Shown piece by piece: positions 1-8,091 of a DNA stretch of 16,660 nt. This DNA comes from Deltaproteobacteria bacterium (GTDB lineage: Bacteria; Desulfobacterota; Desulfobacteria; Desulfobacterales; C00003060): NCBI GenBank assembly GCA_019309815.1, contig JAFDFO010000055.1, forward strand, positions 1 through 16,660, written 5' to 3'. Below the pieces are notes generated by a model. It was given only the letters and a program-made list of their open reading frames with translations, was not told where the DNA came from and did no database searches. A program made the translations under genes and the position numbers. The number at the start of each line of letters is the position of its first letter. Position 1 is the first letter of the stretch.

Positions 1-1890
1 CCCCCGGGCCGTCGTATTAATCAAGCAGCCGCCACCGCCTCCCTCTTCCGAAACAGGAGCAGTAATAGCTTCCATCGGCATGGGCGGGGTATCCCCGGAA
101 TCGGCAATGGCTGACTGTGGACCAAAAACCCATTGCTTTGCCCAGCGTTTGGTCCCACTCCAAAGGTCGGCAAACATAATGGCCGTATTCGAGACCTGGG
201 CAAGCTGCAGGCTTTGCCGGAAAATGAGAGAGACGTTTGACGTCCTCGCCCTCACCCAGTAGCCCTCACCCTGGACCACGACCGTGGTGTTGTCAAGGTA
301 GGACCCGCCGTTCCACCGCCACAACCTCCTATCAATCATGGGATTATCGCTGGGCAGGTCAAATATACACGTGGGACCGTTCACGATAGCGCCGCCTGCG
401 CCGTACTGTACGACTTCGACATCCTCCCAAAGGTAGTTTGCAGCATTAGGACAGCCTATCTGACCCCATCCGTTGCCAGTGGCCGCACTGTAAAGGAGCG
501 GAACTTCCGTGTCGTTGAGGCTCGCCGGGATCCCGTTAACGGTCGCCTTAAGACCATCCCTTGCAAGTATCCAGTAGGCGTTTCCGGGCTGAATCACCAG
601 ACCGCCGTCACATTCTCTATAGCTGCCACCAGCCAGGGTGGCGTCGTAGCCGCCTATTCTAAAGTCCTCCGGGTCATAAGCCCCTCCCATGTCATCGCCA
701 AACACGATGGGGCAGGAAGGATTGTCCGGCTGCACTGTGAAGGACACCATTATGTAGTCGGGCACCTCAGTTCCGGGCGGAATCGGAATCACCTCGGATA
801 TTGAAACCGCAGATTCATAGGCACCCATATCATAGCCATCGCCTTGCGGCCGGGCGTTGCCGTCAATATCGTCGCCCACCGGGTCACTCACTCCCGAAGG
901 AATGGCGTCAATGCACGGGGAAGTAGACTGGAGTTCATAGCTGGCGTAGAGAGGGTTTTGGGAAATGCTGCCCGGACCGGCTGTACAGTTAAAATAACTG
1001 GGCCCCGTACCGGTGGTCCATACATCATTGTAAGCTATGATCGGGGTCCCTGCATACGAGTCACTATTCCATATTCCGTAGCTGTCAAAGTCAGTAATGA
1101 TATTGAACTTTATGTCAGGAGATGCAGTACCATCGAATGCCTCCATCCACACGCCGGAGTGGCTGGGGCCATCTATAGTGTTGTGGTAAATAACAGGAGA
1201 AACGGTGCCCATATAGTCTGTCTCCATGCGGATGCCTTGGTCCATGGCGTCGTCGCTGGTCTCATAGATGAGGTTGTTTGAAATAATGGGGGCCGCGATC
1301 GCTCCGTCTCCATAAACGTAAATGCCTTCATTGTTGTCATAAATGAGATTCTTCTTTATTGTAGGACTGCAATTTACCACCTCAATTCCGCAGACGAGAT
1401 TGTTGTACACTCTGCAGCCTTCAATGATGTTTCCGGGGCCTGATACGACCTGTATGCCCTGGCCGTCAAGATCACTCGAAACGAAGTTAGTCACAGTCAA
1501 CCTCCTGATAGTCACATCGGAGGCGTCAACTATTATGCCGGTGGACCAACTGGAGGCGCTGCCAGAACCCCTAACAATGCTCGTTCCTCCAGCGGCACCC
1601 TCAATGGTAACAAAAGGCTCGGTGATTGTGAGAGCCGAATCACTTTCCCCGTTTGCTATGTTGTAAGTCCCTGCCGCGACGTTCAGGACATCTCCGCTAC
1701 TGACCTGGCCTACAGCATAGTGCAGGGTCTTCCATGCTCCGGTTCCCGCGGAACCCCCATGACTTCCGTCGTCCGTACCGTTTTGTATGTCCACGTAATA
1801 GCCGACAGCCCCGGCTGAAGCCGGGAAGAGCAGCACAAAGCATGTCAGTATCGTGAGACCTAATCTTCTAACGTTCATCCCTTGTTTCAT
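1..1890 (-). CDS. Secreted right-handed beta-helix protein, choice-of-anchor-Q-like motif, CFI-box-like C-terminus (C-terminus off window)
   Basis: Open frame of 630 codons that runs off the left edge with no stop. The start ATG has a GGAGGG ribosome site six bases upstream. Residues 1-28 form a signal peptide (basic MKQGMNVRR, hydrophobic core, then ASAGA). Residues about 75-310 are a parallel beta-helix with recurring 'I..N.I' rungs of the NosD/pectate-lyase fold. Residues about 315-360 (NPLYASYEL, SPCIDA, DIDGNARP, YDMGAYE) match the choice-of-anchor-Q pattern that ends many such repeats. The following 250 residues contain two related stretches ending in 'GNAYWILAR' and 'GEGYWVRAR', with an 'LWRWNGGSY' motif. 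The last visible residues are a glycine run followed by CLINTTARG (622-630), which resembles the CFI-box (CFIATAAYG) and suggests a C-terminal surface-sorting or anchoring segment beyond the edge. No catalytic site is evident. It is the last gene of the exported trio. The ligand or substrate is unknown. Confidence 0.85.
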   Translation of the reverse strand, partial: MKQGMNVRRLGLTILTCFVLLFPASAGAVGYYVDIQNGTDDGSHGGSAGTGAWKTLHYAVGQVSSGDVLNVAAGTYNIANGESDSALTITEPFVTIEGAAGGTSIVRGSGSASSWSTGIIVDASDVTIRRLTVTNFVSSDLDGQGIQVVSGPGNIIEGCRVYNNLVCGIEVVNCSPTIKKNLIYDNNEGIYVYGDGAIAAPIISNNLIYETSDDAMDQGIRMETDYMGTVSPVIYHNTIDGPSHSGVWMEAFDGTASPDIKFNIITDFDSYGIWNSDSYAGTPIIAYNDVWTTGTGPSYFNCTAGPGSISQNPLYASYELQSTSPCIDAIPSGVSDPVGDDIDGNARPQGDGYDMGAYESAVSISEVIPIPPGTEVPDYIMVSFTVQPDNPSCPIVFGDDMGGAYDPEDFRIGGYDATLAGGSYRECDGGLVIQPGNAYWILARDGLKATVNGIPASLNDTEVPLLYSAATGNGWGQIGCPNAANYLWEDVEVVQYGAGGAIVNGPTCIFDLPSDNPMIDRRLWRWNGGSYLDNTTVVVQGEGYWVRARTSNVSLIFRQSLQLAQVSNTAIMFADLWSGTKRWAKQWVFGPQSAIADSGDTPPMPMEAITAPVSEEGGGGGCLINTTARG

Positions 1891-1974
1891 TTCACGCCCT
1901 CCGTTGAAAATGGGTGGCTATTCTTTAAGACGATGCAAAAACAGTATCCAAGATACATATTCGGAATAAGACAC

Positions 1975-2973
1975 TCATGGCGACAGCGGTGTCCCGGGAA
2001 ACGGTGGAAGTACCGTGTCTTGTTTAAGGACATCATCAAGTATCAGTTGAGCAGCCGACTCTCTCACCTCCGAAACTTCTTCATCCTCACCCGCGACTCC
2101 CTCTCGATCAAGGATATCTCCTGCTGCAGCCCTTTTTGGCTTTTCCCGTCGGCCCGGCTTCACCAGCTCGTATTCAGGAACCAGAACTCCCTCTTCTTCG
2201 AACTTCTCGCCTGGTTTTTCGACACCTTCTCCCTCTCTTCCCCCTTCAACCAACTCATCGGGGAAAAGAAATTCCTTTTTCAACTGTTCCGCTTTGTCAC
2301 GAGACACCTTTTCCTTACGAGGACGCTTCCCTTTCTCTACAATGGCTTTTTCGAAATCCGTTATCAACAGAGGAGGCTCCTGGAGGAAGTCTCTGCTCAG
2401 TACGCCCAGGTCAGCTTCCAAAGCCGTAATCTCACTGATATTTACCATTGCATCGGTAATGAAATCGGAGCCCCTCACTCCGCAGACAGCCGTAGGGGTT
2501 CGCACCTTGAACACTGAACGCTTGTAACCGGAGAGTTTCGTCACCACGGAGCGAACCTTGCCCACACTCACATCGATATATGAGGAGCGGTCTTTGTTTT
2601 CCGGGTCGTAGACACTTTGGCTTATCGTCAACTTTGTTTCCGGGATCAACGTAAGGGCACTCCCGTCATTCAGCTCAAATTTTATCCGCCCTTTTTCGAG
2701 GGTAATAATGGTATCGCCCTTGAAAAGTGGAAGATCTTTTTGGGCCCGGTAGCCCCGCAACACACCCTCATGTACGATAAGTACTTCCCCACTCACCGCT
2801 ACGACCTTGCCCACGGACGACCCGATGCCAGGCTTGAATGCATCTTCAATGACGAGGCCCTCCGGGACCAATGGTCCGGAATCTGTATCGTCAAAGCCAT
2901 AAGCACTTGCAGCGAATACAAGAAGCGGAATGGCCCATAACGCGAAAATGAATCGTTTTGTCGGTACGCTCAT
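1975..2973 (-). CDS. Exported FecR-domain protein with long charged C-terminal tail
   Basis: 332 residues. The ATG is preceded by a GGGGAG ribosome site. Residues 1-26 are a signal peptide or signal anchor (MSVPTKRFIFALW..., ending ASAYG). Residues about 55-172 are a FecR domain: 'GKVVAVSGEV', 'LFKGDTIITLEKGRIKFEL', 'DGSALTL', and the hallmark 'TPTAVCGVRGSDF' (159-171). That motif usually has Ala where Cys164 stands here. Unlike FecR of iron uptake, there is no adjacent sigma factor or TonB receptor, and the domain follows an N-terminal export signal. It is therefore probably a periplasmic or surface FecR-like beta domain and not an anti-sigma factor. Residues about 185-332 are low-complexity and rich in Glu, Lys, Arg and Pro, likely disordered, and end in a Pro-rich tip. 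The gene begins 13 nt after the TPR-barrel gene stop and lies 84 nt upstream of the beta-helix gene, so co-transcription is likely. The molecular role is unknown. Confidence 0.85.
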   Translation of the reverse strand: MSVPTKRFIFALWAIPLLVFAASAYGFDDTDSGPLVPEGLVIEDAFKPGIGSSVGKVVAVSGEVLIVHEGVLRGYRAQKDLPLFKGDTIITLEKGRIKFELNDGSALTLIPETKLTISQSVYDPENKDRSSYIDVSVGKVRSVVTKLSGYKRSVFKVRTPTAVCGVRGSDFITDAMVNISEITALEADLGVLSRDFLQEPPLLITDFEKAIVEKGKRPRKEKVSRDKAEQLKKEFLFPDELVEGGREGEGVEKPGEKFEEEGVLVPEYELVKPGRREKPKRAAAGDILDREGVAGEDEEVSEVRESAAQLILDDVLKQDTVLPPFPGTPLSP

Positions 2974-2986
2974 CTTTGTTCTCCCC

Positions 2987-4474
2987 TTAGTATCGTGCCC
3001 TCAAATACAAAGCACCCACATACTTGTCGTATTCATAGGCGCTGATATTGGAGTTGTTTTTCGTGTAGTTGAACTCAGCTGCTATGGCCAGCCATTGATA
3101 AAAAAGCTTACGGGCAAGAGATACGGCCCCGTAGTACTTGTTGTCTTCCCGTTTCACCCCGTAGAAACTGTCCACGTTATCGTATTGCTTGTTCTGATAT
3201 CTTCCTCTTATATCCAATTCCAGTTCCCATGGAAGGTGAAAGAGTACGCCTGCTCTTGTTCTCAGCCAGCCATAGTCCTGGTCAGGACTGGATGCGTCAT
3301 TACCCTCGTAGCCTATCCCCCCAAAGAGATAGCCCATCTTGTCCAAGATGCTGTAGTAGGCGTCCAGATAAACCTCATGTCTGTCTCCGGACCGGCCCTC
3401 GTCCAGGAAGTATTCATTGTCACTGTAACTATACGAGAGTACCGTTGAAAGGCTGTCCTTCCATTCCCAAATCACTTCCGGTTTTACCTTGTGGCGCCTC
3501 AAATAACTCTCTGAAGCCAGCCAGTAGTAAGACGGAAGATAGCTCAATCCCAGTGTAAAGGGACGCAAGCGGTATTTTGCGTACACATTGAAAAGGCTTC
3601 CTATGAGGTCATATTCCTCCAGTTCATTGTACCATGACTGATAGTGGCTGTACCCGGCACCCAGTATGAAGTCTTTCCTGTTAAGGACGTTGTACTTGCC
3701 GGAGAAGTGTACCTTAGTGAAGTAGTCACCTTCATCTGAAAAGACATCCTCGTCCAAAGGATCAAGGGTCACATTGCTGTCATACCCATACCCCACCTTC
3801 AAATACAGGCTGTAAGGTTTACGGACCTTCTTTTCCTCTTCAATCGTCCTAAGCCACGTCAGGGCGTTTTCTTTGAGCATTTCTGAATCAGCATGATCTC
3901 TCACATATTCAAACTTCTCAACAGCCTGGTCAGCCTGCCCCATCTTCCAGTAACAGACTCCGGCATAGTAGTAGCCATTTGCTTTAATGGTAGGGCTCAT
4001 CTGGGCAGCGGCGAGAAGAGGGTCCAGCGCCTTGTCGTACTTTTTTTGTTTTAAGAGGCTAATACCGGCATGATATTGGGCGAGCACATTTGTTGAGTCT
4101 TCGTTTACGATTTCGGTAAAGAGATCAGAGGCCACAGAGTACTTGGACGTTTGGTAATTCAACATAGCCCGATCATACTTTAGCCCGGAAATATCGGAAT
4201 CGAGCTCCCATGCCCTGCTCAAATACTGCTCCGCACCTTTATATTCCTCGGTCTTCAAATAAGTCCTGCCCATGTAGTGATTGTAGTAGGGATTGTCCGG
4301 GTTGAGTTCAAGGGCTTTCTTCAGATAACTCTCGGCATTCTGGTAGTCACCATCTTCGTAGGCAAAGACCCCCAGATCAAAATACCCGCGACCCCCTTCT
4401 TCTTCAGCTCGAGCAGGTAAGAACACAAGAAAAACAAATAAGACAACCAAGATGAAACTCAATACTCTTTGCAT
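2987..4474 (-). CDS. TPR protein with C-terminal outer-membrane beta-barrel
   Basis: 495 residues from the ATG at 4474, which has AGGAG seven bases upstream. The adjacent ATG at 4477 is only four bases from it, and a TTG at 4579 is more likely a promoter -35 box. Residues 1-23 are a signal peptide (core VLSFILVVLFVFLVF, then ARA). Residues about 29-199 hold roughly five tetratricopeptide repeats ('AESYLKKALELNPDNPYY', 'AEQYLSRAWELD', 'ALDPLLAAAQMSP', 'AVEKFEYVRDHA'). From about residue 220 ('YSLYLKVGYGYDSNV') to the end the sequence alternates aromatic and polar residues as in membrane beta-strands, and it finishes ALYLRARY with a terminal aromatic, as outer-membrane barrels do. The TPR-plus-barrel layout recalls Slam (surface lipoprotein assembly modifier) proteins, but I cannot show homology. 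It is the first gene of the exported trio. A transport or assembly role for the beta-helix neighbour is inference. Confidence 0.85.
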   Translation of the reverse strand: MQRVLSFILVVLFVFLVFLPARAEEEGGRGYFDLGVFAYEDGDYQNAESYLKKALELNPDNPYYNHYMGRTYLKTEEYKGAEQYLSRAWELDSDISGLKYDRAMLNYQTSKYSVASDLFTEIVNEDSTNVLAQYHAGISLLKQKKYDKALDPLLAAAQMSPTIKANGYYYAGVCYWKMGQADQAVEKFEYVRDHADSEMLKENALTWLRTIEEEKKVRKPYSLYLKVGYGYDSNVTLDPLDEDVFSDEGDYFTKVHFSGKYNVLNRKDFILGAGYSHYQSWYNELEEYDLIGSLFNVYAKYRLRPFTLGLSYLPSYYWLASESYLRRHKVKPEVIWEWKDSLSTVLSYSYSDNEYFLDEGRSGDRHEVYLDAYYSILDKMGYLFGGIGYEGNDASSPDQDYGWLRTRAGVLFHLPWELELDIRGRYQNKQYDNVDSFYGVKREDNKYYGAVSLARKLFYQWLAIAAEFNYTKNNSNISAYEYDKYVGALYLRARY

Positions 4475-4546
4475 CATATGACTCCTGTTGTGAATTGTCG
4501 TCTCTTCATAAATATGGTACAGAATCTCAATTGTCCAATTTCGTCT

Positions 4547-4579
4547 GTGTTTGCTAACACTTAGGCCGAAAGTTGTCAA
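4547..4579 (-). promoter_or_regulatory. Possible promoter with overlapping palindrome for the TPR/FecR/beta-helix genes
   Basis: On the minus strand a perfect TTGACA (4579-4574) is followed 17 bases later by a poor -10, TAGCAA (4556-4551). The -10 lies within the palindrome GTGTTAGCAAACAC (4547-4560), which has five-base arms. The 120-nt gap after alr supports a separate promoter, and the palindrome could be an operator. The weak -10 keeps confidence low. Confidence 0.3.
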
Positions 4580-4596
4580 TGCAAAAAGGGGGCAAG

Positions 4597-5712
4597 CTAG
4601 GCGTTGATATAAGTGCGCCGATTGCTCTTCCCAAGGGAGCAGTATACTTCATAACTGATCGTCCTGATGCGTGTCGCAATCTCTTCGGCAGTAATCTGTT
4701 CGCTACCCTGGGTCCCCAGTAAAACAACATCATCGCCAACCGCCACATCGGCAATGCCGGTCACATCTACCATGGTCAGATTCATGCAGACACGACCCGC
4801 AATCGGCACACGCTTTCCATGGATAAGCATTTCCCCGTTGTTTGAAAGCAACCGATTGTACCCATCGTCATAGCCGACAGGAATTGTTGCAATAGTGCGG
4901 CTTTCCTGCGTCGTATAGGTGCAACCATAGCTTACAGAGGTCCCGGCCGGAACCGTCCTGACCTGAACCACCGCGGACTTGAAACTCATGACCGGCTTGA
5001 AAGTCGCTGCAGCCGCCCAACCCTCTGCAGGCGGGGAGCCGTAAAGGAGGATACCCGGGCGTACCATACCGAGTTCCAGGCCTTCGCTACCCAGAAGCGC
5101 GCCGCTGTTGGCGACGTGAGCGTCTCCACAGGAACCTGTGATTCTTCTGCATGCTGCCACAGCCTCCAGGAACCTCTCGATTTGCTGGTCTGTATAGGCC
5201 TGATTCGGCTGATCGGCCACGGCGAGATGAGAAAAGATTCCAGTAACTTCTATACCCTCCAAAGGCAGAAGTTGCTCCAAGAACTCCGGCAGGTTTTCAT
5301 ACAAAACTCCCAGGCGAGTCATGCCGGTATCCACTTTGACGTGGACAGGAGTCACCTTTCCCTGTGCGGCAGAAATCCTGGAAAGCTCTTCCCCAATTTC
5401 CAGCTGAAACAGTGCCGGCATGAGCCTATACTCAACAGCAGCTTCAACTTCATCCAATACAACTCCCATTAAGACCAGGATCGGAACCTCACAGCCGGAT
5501 TTTCTGAGATCCAACCCCTCTTTCAGCTCAAACACGCCTAGGCAATCAACGCCCGCAGACTCGAGCGTCTTTGCCACCGGTATCATGCCGTGACCGTATG
5601 CATCTGACTTTACAACAGCGAGAATCTTGGACTGCGACCCGGCCAATCGCTTGATCTCGGATAAATTGTGCCGAAGCGCGCCCAGGTCAATGGTTATTTC
5701 ATTTGGTATCAT
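4597..5712 (-). CDS. alr: Alanine racemase
   Basis: 371 residues, the usual length. This PLP enzyme of fold type III interconverts L- and D-alanine and supplies D-Ala for peptidoglycan in the cytoplasm. The PLP lysine is Lys35 in AVVKSDAYGHG. The second catalytic base is the Tyr of 'SVSYGCTY', followed by the conserved 'IPVGYDDGYNR' and 'GRVCMNLTMVDV' blocks. The N-terminal half is a TIM barrel containing 'HVKVDTGMTRLG', and the C-terminal half is the beta domain. The ATG has a GGGAG ribosome site seven bases upstream, lying inside the end of the histidine kinase gene. The two genes overlap by 14 nt, which suggests translational coupling. No second racemase is in view, so I cannot say whether this is the only copy. 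Confidence 0.96.
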   Translation of the reverse strand: MIPNEITIDLGALRHNLSEIKRLAGSQSKILAVVKSDAYGHGMIPVAKTLESAGVDCLGVFELKEGLDLRKSGCEVPILVLMGVVLDEVEAAVEYRLMPALFQLEIGEELSRISAAQGKVTPVHVKVDTGMTRLGVLYENLPEFLEQLLPLEGIEVTGIFSHLAVADQPNQAYTDQQIERFLEAVAACRRITGSCGDAHVANSGALLGSEGLELGMVRPGILLYGSPPAEGWAAAATFKPVMSFKSAVVQVRTVPAGTSVSYGCTYTTQESRTIATIPVGYDDGYNRLLSNNGEMLIHGKRVPIAGRVCMNLTMVDVTGIADVAVGDDVVLLGTQGSEQITAEEIATRIRTISYEVYCSLGKSNRRTYINA

Positions 5713-7276
5713 GGCTCGGCTCCCACATGGGAAGTTCTATCGTGAAGGTACTTCCCTCTCCCTCTATGCTTTCCACGTGAATACTCCCACTAAAGCTTTC
5801 AATGATGCGCAGGCTGATGGCAAGCCCTAAGCCGGTTCCTTTACCGGGAGGTTTTGTCGTATAGAACGGATCAAAGATCTTGTTCAGTTCTGAGGGAGCA
5901 ATTCCCTTGCCAGTATCAGCCACAGAGATTTGTATGTGTTCTCTTGATGGCTTGTCTGAATCAACTTCTTCCTGCCTGAGGGGAATTTGTCTACTAGTAA
6001 TAGTCAGGGACCCCTCTCCTTCCATGGCATCTCCTGCATTAAGCATGAGATTGACAAATACCTGTTTAAGTTGGTCGGCATCGGCCCACGCCATCCCCAG
6101 CCCTTGATCAAGGGCAGTCTTAATTTCTATCGATTCCATTAACTTCTGATGACCAAGAAAACCCGTGCTTTCCGTAATCAAGTCATTGACATCCACTCGA
6201 ACAGGCTCGGGCGGGGAAGGCCTTGAGAAATCAAGCAGCTCACGAACGATAGTATCAGTTCTGGTTAGCTCCTTCTCAATCCGCTTCAGGTAATCCGTGG
6301 CTTCCTCGTTGTCTCTCACATGGTCCTTCAGCAGATTCGTATAGCCCAGGATAGCCCCGATTGGATTGCCGACTTCGTGTGCTACACCCGCGGCGAGACG
6401 GCCTAGAGAGGAGAGTTTCTCCGAACGCAAGACTTCCTCCCTGGCTTCCTTGAGCTCCAGGTTGGCCTTTTCCAGGGAACTAACATGGGCTTCCAGGCGT
6501 TCCTTATGGTCCGCAATTCTCTTGAGCATTCGATTGAGGGCCACCGTCAGATGTGCTATCTCATTCCGGTCACTTCTGGTCAGCATGGAAAAGAGATCGG
6601 TGTCTTCAAAATGATCGGCTATCTTGACCATGCGTTTGATGGGCCGTATCACGATCCTTGACAGAAGAAAGTTGCCGAAGACAACGAGAACCAGCACATT
6701 CAGGCCCATGTAAAACCATATGAGGAGGCGAGACCTCCTTAACCCCTCGGTCACAGTTTCGATACGAACAGGGACGTTTGCTACGGCAATACACTCTCCT
6801 TCGGCAAGGATAGGAGCGGTAACGGTAAGAAGAGTCCGTTCCATGTTGATTCTGGTATTCGGCTCTCCTGACTTGAAGACATTGTCAATTTGGCCCTTGT
6901 CAAACTCGCCATACGCCTCCGGGTGCTCTCCGCCAACCCACACCGTGCCGTCCTTACCGAACACAACGATATCATCGTACAGACCTGAGTGGGCCATCCA
7001 GGAAATACCTTCCTGCAGGCGTTCTTTGAACTGTCTATGGGAAAGGGGAACAGGGTGTTTTCTACTCTCCTCGACAGCCGCCTGTATCTTTTGGACGACC
7101 GCCATGCCATCATCTGTTTTGAATCGAAGCAGGTCCTGCTCCGTTATTCTCAAAAGCACAAAGCTGGTCAGCGCCATGGCAGCGACCAGGAGTACGGTCA
7201 GACTAAGTAGAATCTCGGCACGTAGGCCAAGTCTTAGAGCCTTCAAGCGTGTCACCTCATGAGGGCTACGTACCAT
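5699..7276 (-). CDS. Two-TM sensor histidine kinase, NtrB-like kinase core, orphan
   Basis: 525 residues from the ATG. Transmembrane helix 1 is at about residues 23-43, followed by a periplasmic sensor of about 140 residues and transmembrane helix 2 at about 183-205. A HAMP segment spans about 206-258 and a coiled coil about 255-290. HisKA carries the phospho-acceptor His300 in AAGVAHEVGNPIGA. The HATPase has the N box (QVFVNLMLNAGDAM, 405-418), G1 (DTGKGI, 454-459), F box (FDPFYTTK) and G2 (GKGTGLGL). The 'HEVGNP' form is typical of kinases paired with NtrC-type sigma-54 activators. No response regulator is adjacent. Its start overlaps the end of pilD by 25 nt. The ATG at 7276 lacks a ribosome site, whereas a TTG at 7246 has GAGGTG six bases upstream and is a serious alternative. 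The signal is unknown; the periplasmic part may be a single-Cache-like fold. Confidence 0.92.
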   Translation of the reverse strand: MVRSPHEVTRLKALRLGLRAEILLSLTVLLVAAMALTSFVLLRITEQDLLRFKTDDGMAVVQKIQAAVEESRKHPVPLSHRQFKERLQEGISWMAHSGLYDDIVVFGKDGTVWVGGEHPEAYGEFDKGQIDNVFKSGEPNTRINMERTLLTVTAPILAEGECIAVANVPVRIETVTEGLRRSRLLIWFYMGLNVLVLVVFGNFLLSRIVIRPIKRMVKIADHFEDTDLFSMLTRSDRNEIAHLTVALNRMLKRIADHKERLEAHVSSLEKANLELKEAREEVLRSEKLSSLGRLAAGVAHEVGNPIGAILGYTNLLKDHVRDNEEATDYLKRIEKELTRTDTIVRELLDFSRPSPPEPVRVDVNDLITESTGFLGHQKLMESIEIKTALDQGLGMAWADADQLKQVFVNLMLNAGDAMEGEGSLTITSRQIPLRQEEVDSDKPSREHIQISVADTGKGIAPSELNKIFDPFYTTKPPGKGTGLGLAISLRIIESFSGSIHVESIEGEGSTFTIELPMWEPSHDTK

Positions 7277-8025
7277 TCGATAATTTGCGTGCCGAAAAAC
7301 ACGTTGAGGATGGCACCGAGACTGATAAAGGGACCGAACGGGATCGCCAGCCTACGCCCGCCACCCGTGCGAAGGGCCACTGCTATACCAACCAGGGTGC
7401 CGATGGCTGACGCAGCAAGAATGGTGAATATGACCCCTTTCCAGCCCAGGAATGCACCAAGCATAGCCAGTAATTTGATGTCACCGCCACCCATTCCCTC
7501 TCTCTTGGTCAATAAGTAGTATCCCCAGGCAACAGAGAGCAGCAGGCCACCACCCAGGATAATCCCAATCAAGGACTCTTGGTACGTAATGTAACCTAGC
7601 AGGAAGGACGCCAGAAATCCGATGACGATACCCGGGAGGGTAATGACGTCCGGGATGATCTGGTGATCAATGTCAATGAAAGTGATCACAAGCAGTGCCC
7701 CAATCAGCCCGTATAGAAAAAGGCTCTCCCAGGAAAAGCCGTAGCGGTCGAAGACGGCAACAGCAAACAAGCCCGATACAAGCTCAACCACAGGATACCT
7801 CAAGGAGAACCCAGCGCCACAGAACCGACATCGCCCACGAAGCCAGAAATAGCTTAAGATAGGAACGTTATCATAGAAGGGAATTGGGGTCTTGCAACCT
7901 GGGCACATAGATGAGGGGCTGATCAGGGAGAGAGATCGGGGAAGGCGATATATGCAGACGTTCAGAAAACTGCCGATGGCCAGGCCGACCAAGAGGACCC
8001 AAAAGTTCACTACGAGTGGCCACAC
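7252..8025 (-). CDS. pilD: Prepilin peptidase / N-methyltransferase (type IV leader peptidase)
   Basis: 257 residues. This inner-membrane aspartyl protease cleaves type IV prepilins or type II secretion pseudopilins after the leader Gly, and the bifunctional form then methylates the new N-terminus. The N-terminal domain has the two CxxC pairs of the long, bifunctional form (C41/C44 and C66/C69) around 'YDNVPILSYFWLRGRCRFC'. The peptidase aspartates lie in FIDIDHQIIPD (117-126) and in GMGGGDIK (Asp182). Six to eight hydrophobic helices follow the family pattern. The start is GTG, with AAAGGA seven bases upstream. It is the first gene of a minus-strand operon with the kinase and alr. No pilin, pseudopilin or assembly ATPase is nearby, so the substrates must be encoded elsewhere. 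Confidence 0.94.
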   Translation of the reverse strand: MWPLVVNFWVLLVGLAIGSFLNVCIYRLPRSLSLISPSSMCPGCKTPIPFYDNVPILSYFWLRGRCRFCGAGFSLRYPVVELVSGLFAVAVFDRYGFSWESLFLYGLIGALLVITFIDIDHQIIPDVITLPGIVIGFLASFLLGYITYQESLIGIILGGGLLLSVAWGYYLLTKREGMGGGDIKLLAMLGAFLGWKGVIFTILAASAIGTLVGIAVALRTGGGRRLAIPFGPFISLGAILNVFFGTQIIEWYVALMR

Positions 8026-8091
8026 GTCGAGGTCCTTTCAACTGGATGGGTTAGGTACCAAAAACGAAACATCACAAGCGCTTAGGAGGTA

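Noticed and set aside
1882..2517. A 211-codon plus-strand open frame over the FecR-domain gene, plus similar plus-strand frames at 844-1281 and 1343-1666
   Set aside because: They are antisense to well-supported minus-strand genes, and their products are rich in Arg/Ser/Pro or Phe with no family resemblance.
1975..2973. Anti-sigma factor FecR of an iron-uptake system
   Set aside because: No ECF sigma factor or TonB-dependent receptor is adjacent, and the FecR domain sits behind an N-terminal export signal.
4475..4579. Upstream TTG start for the TPR-barrel protein (34-35 extra residues)
   Set aside because: The extension is polar and would bury the signal peptide. The TTG belongs to a TTGACA box, and the ATG at 4474 has AGGAG at proper spacing.
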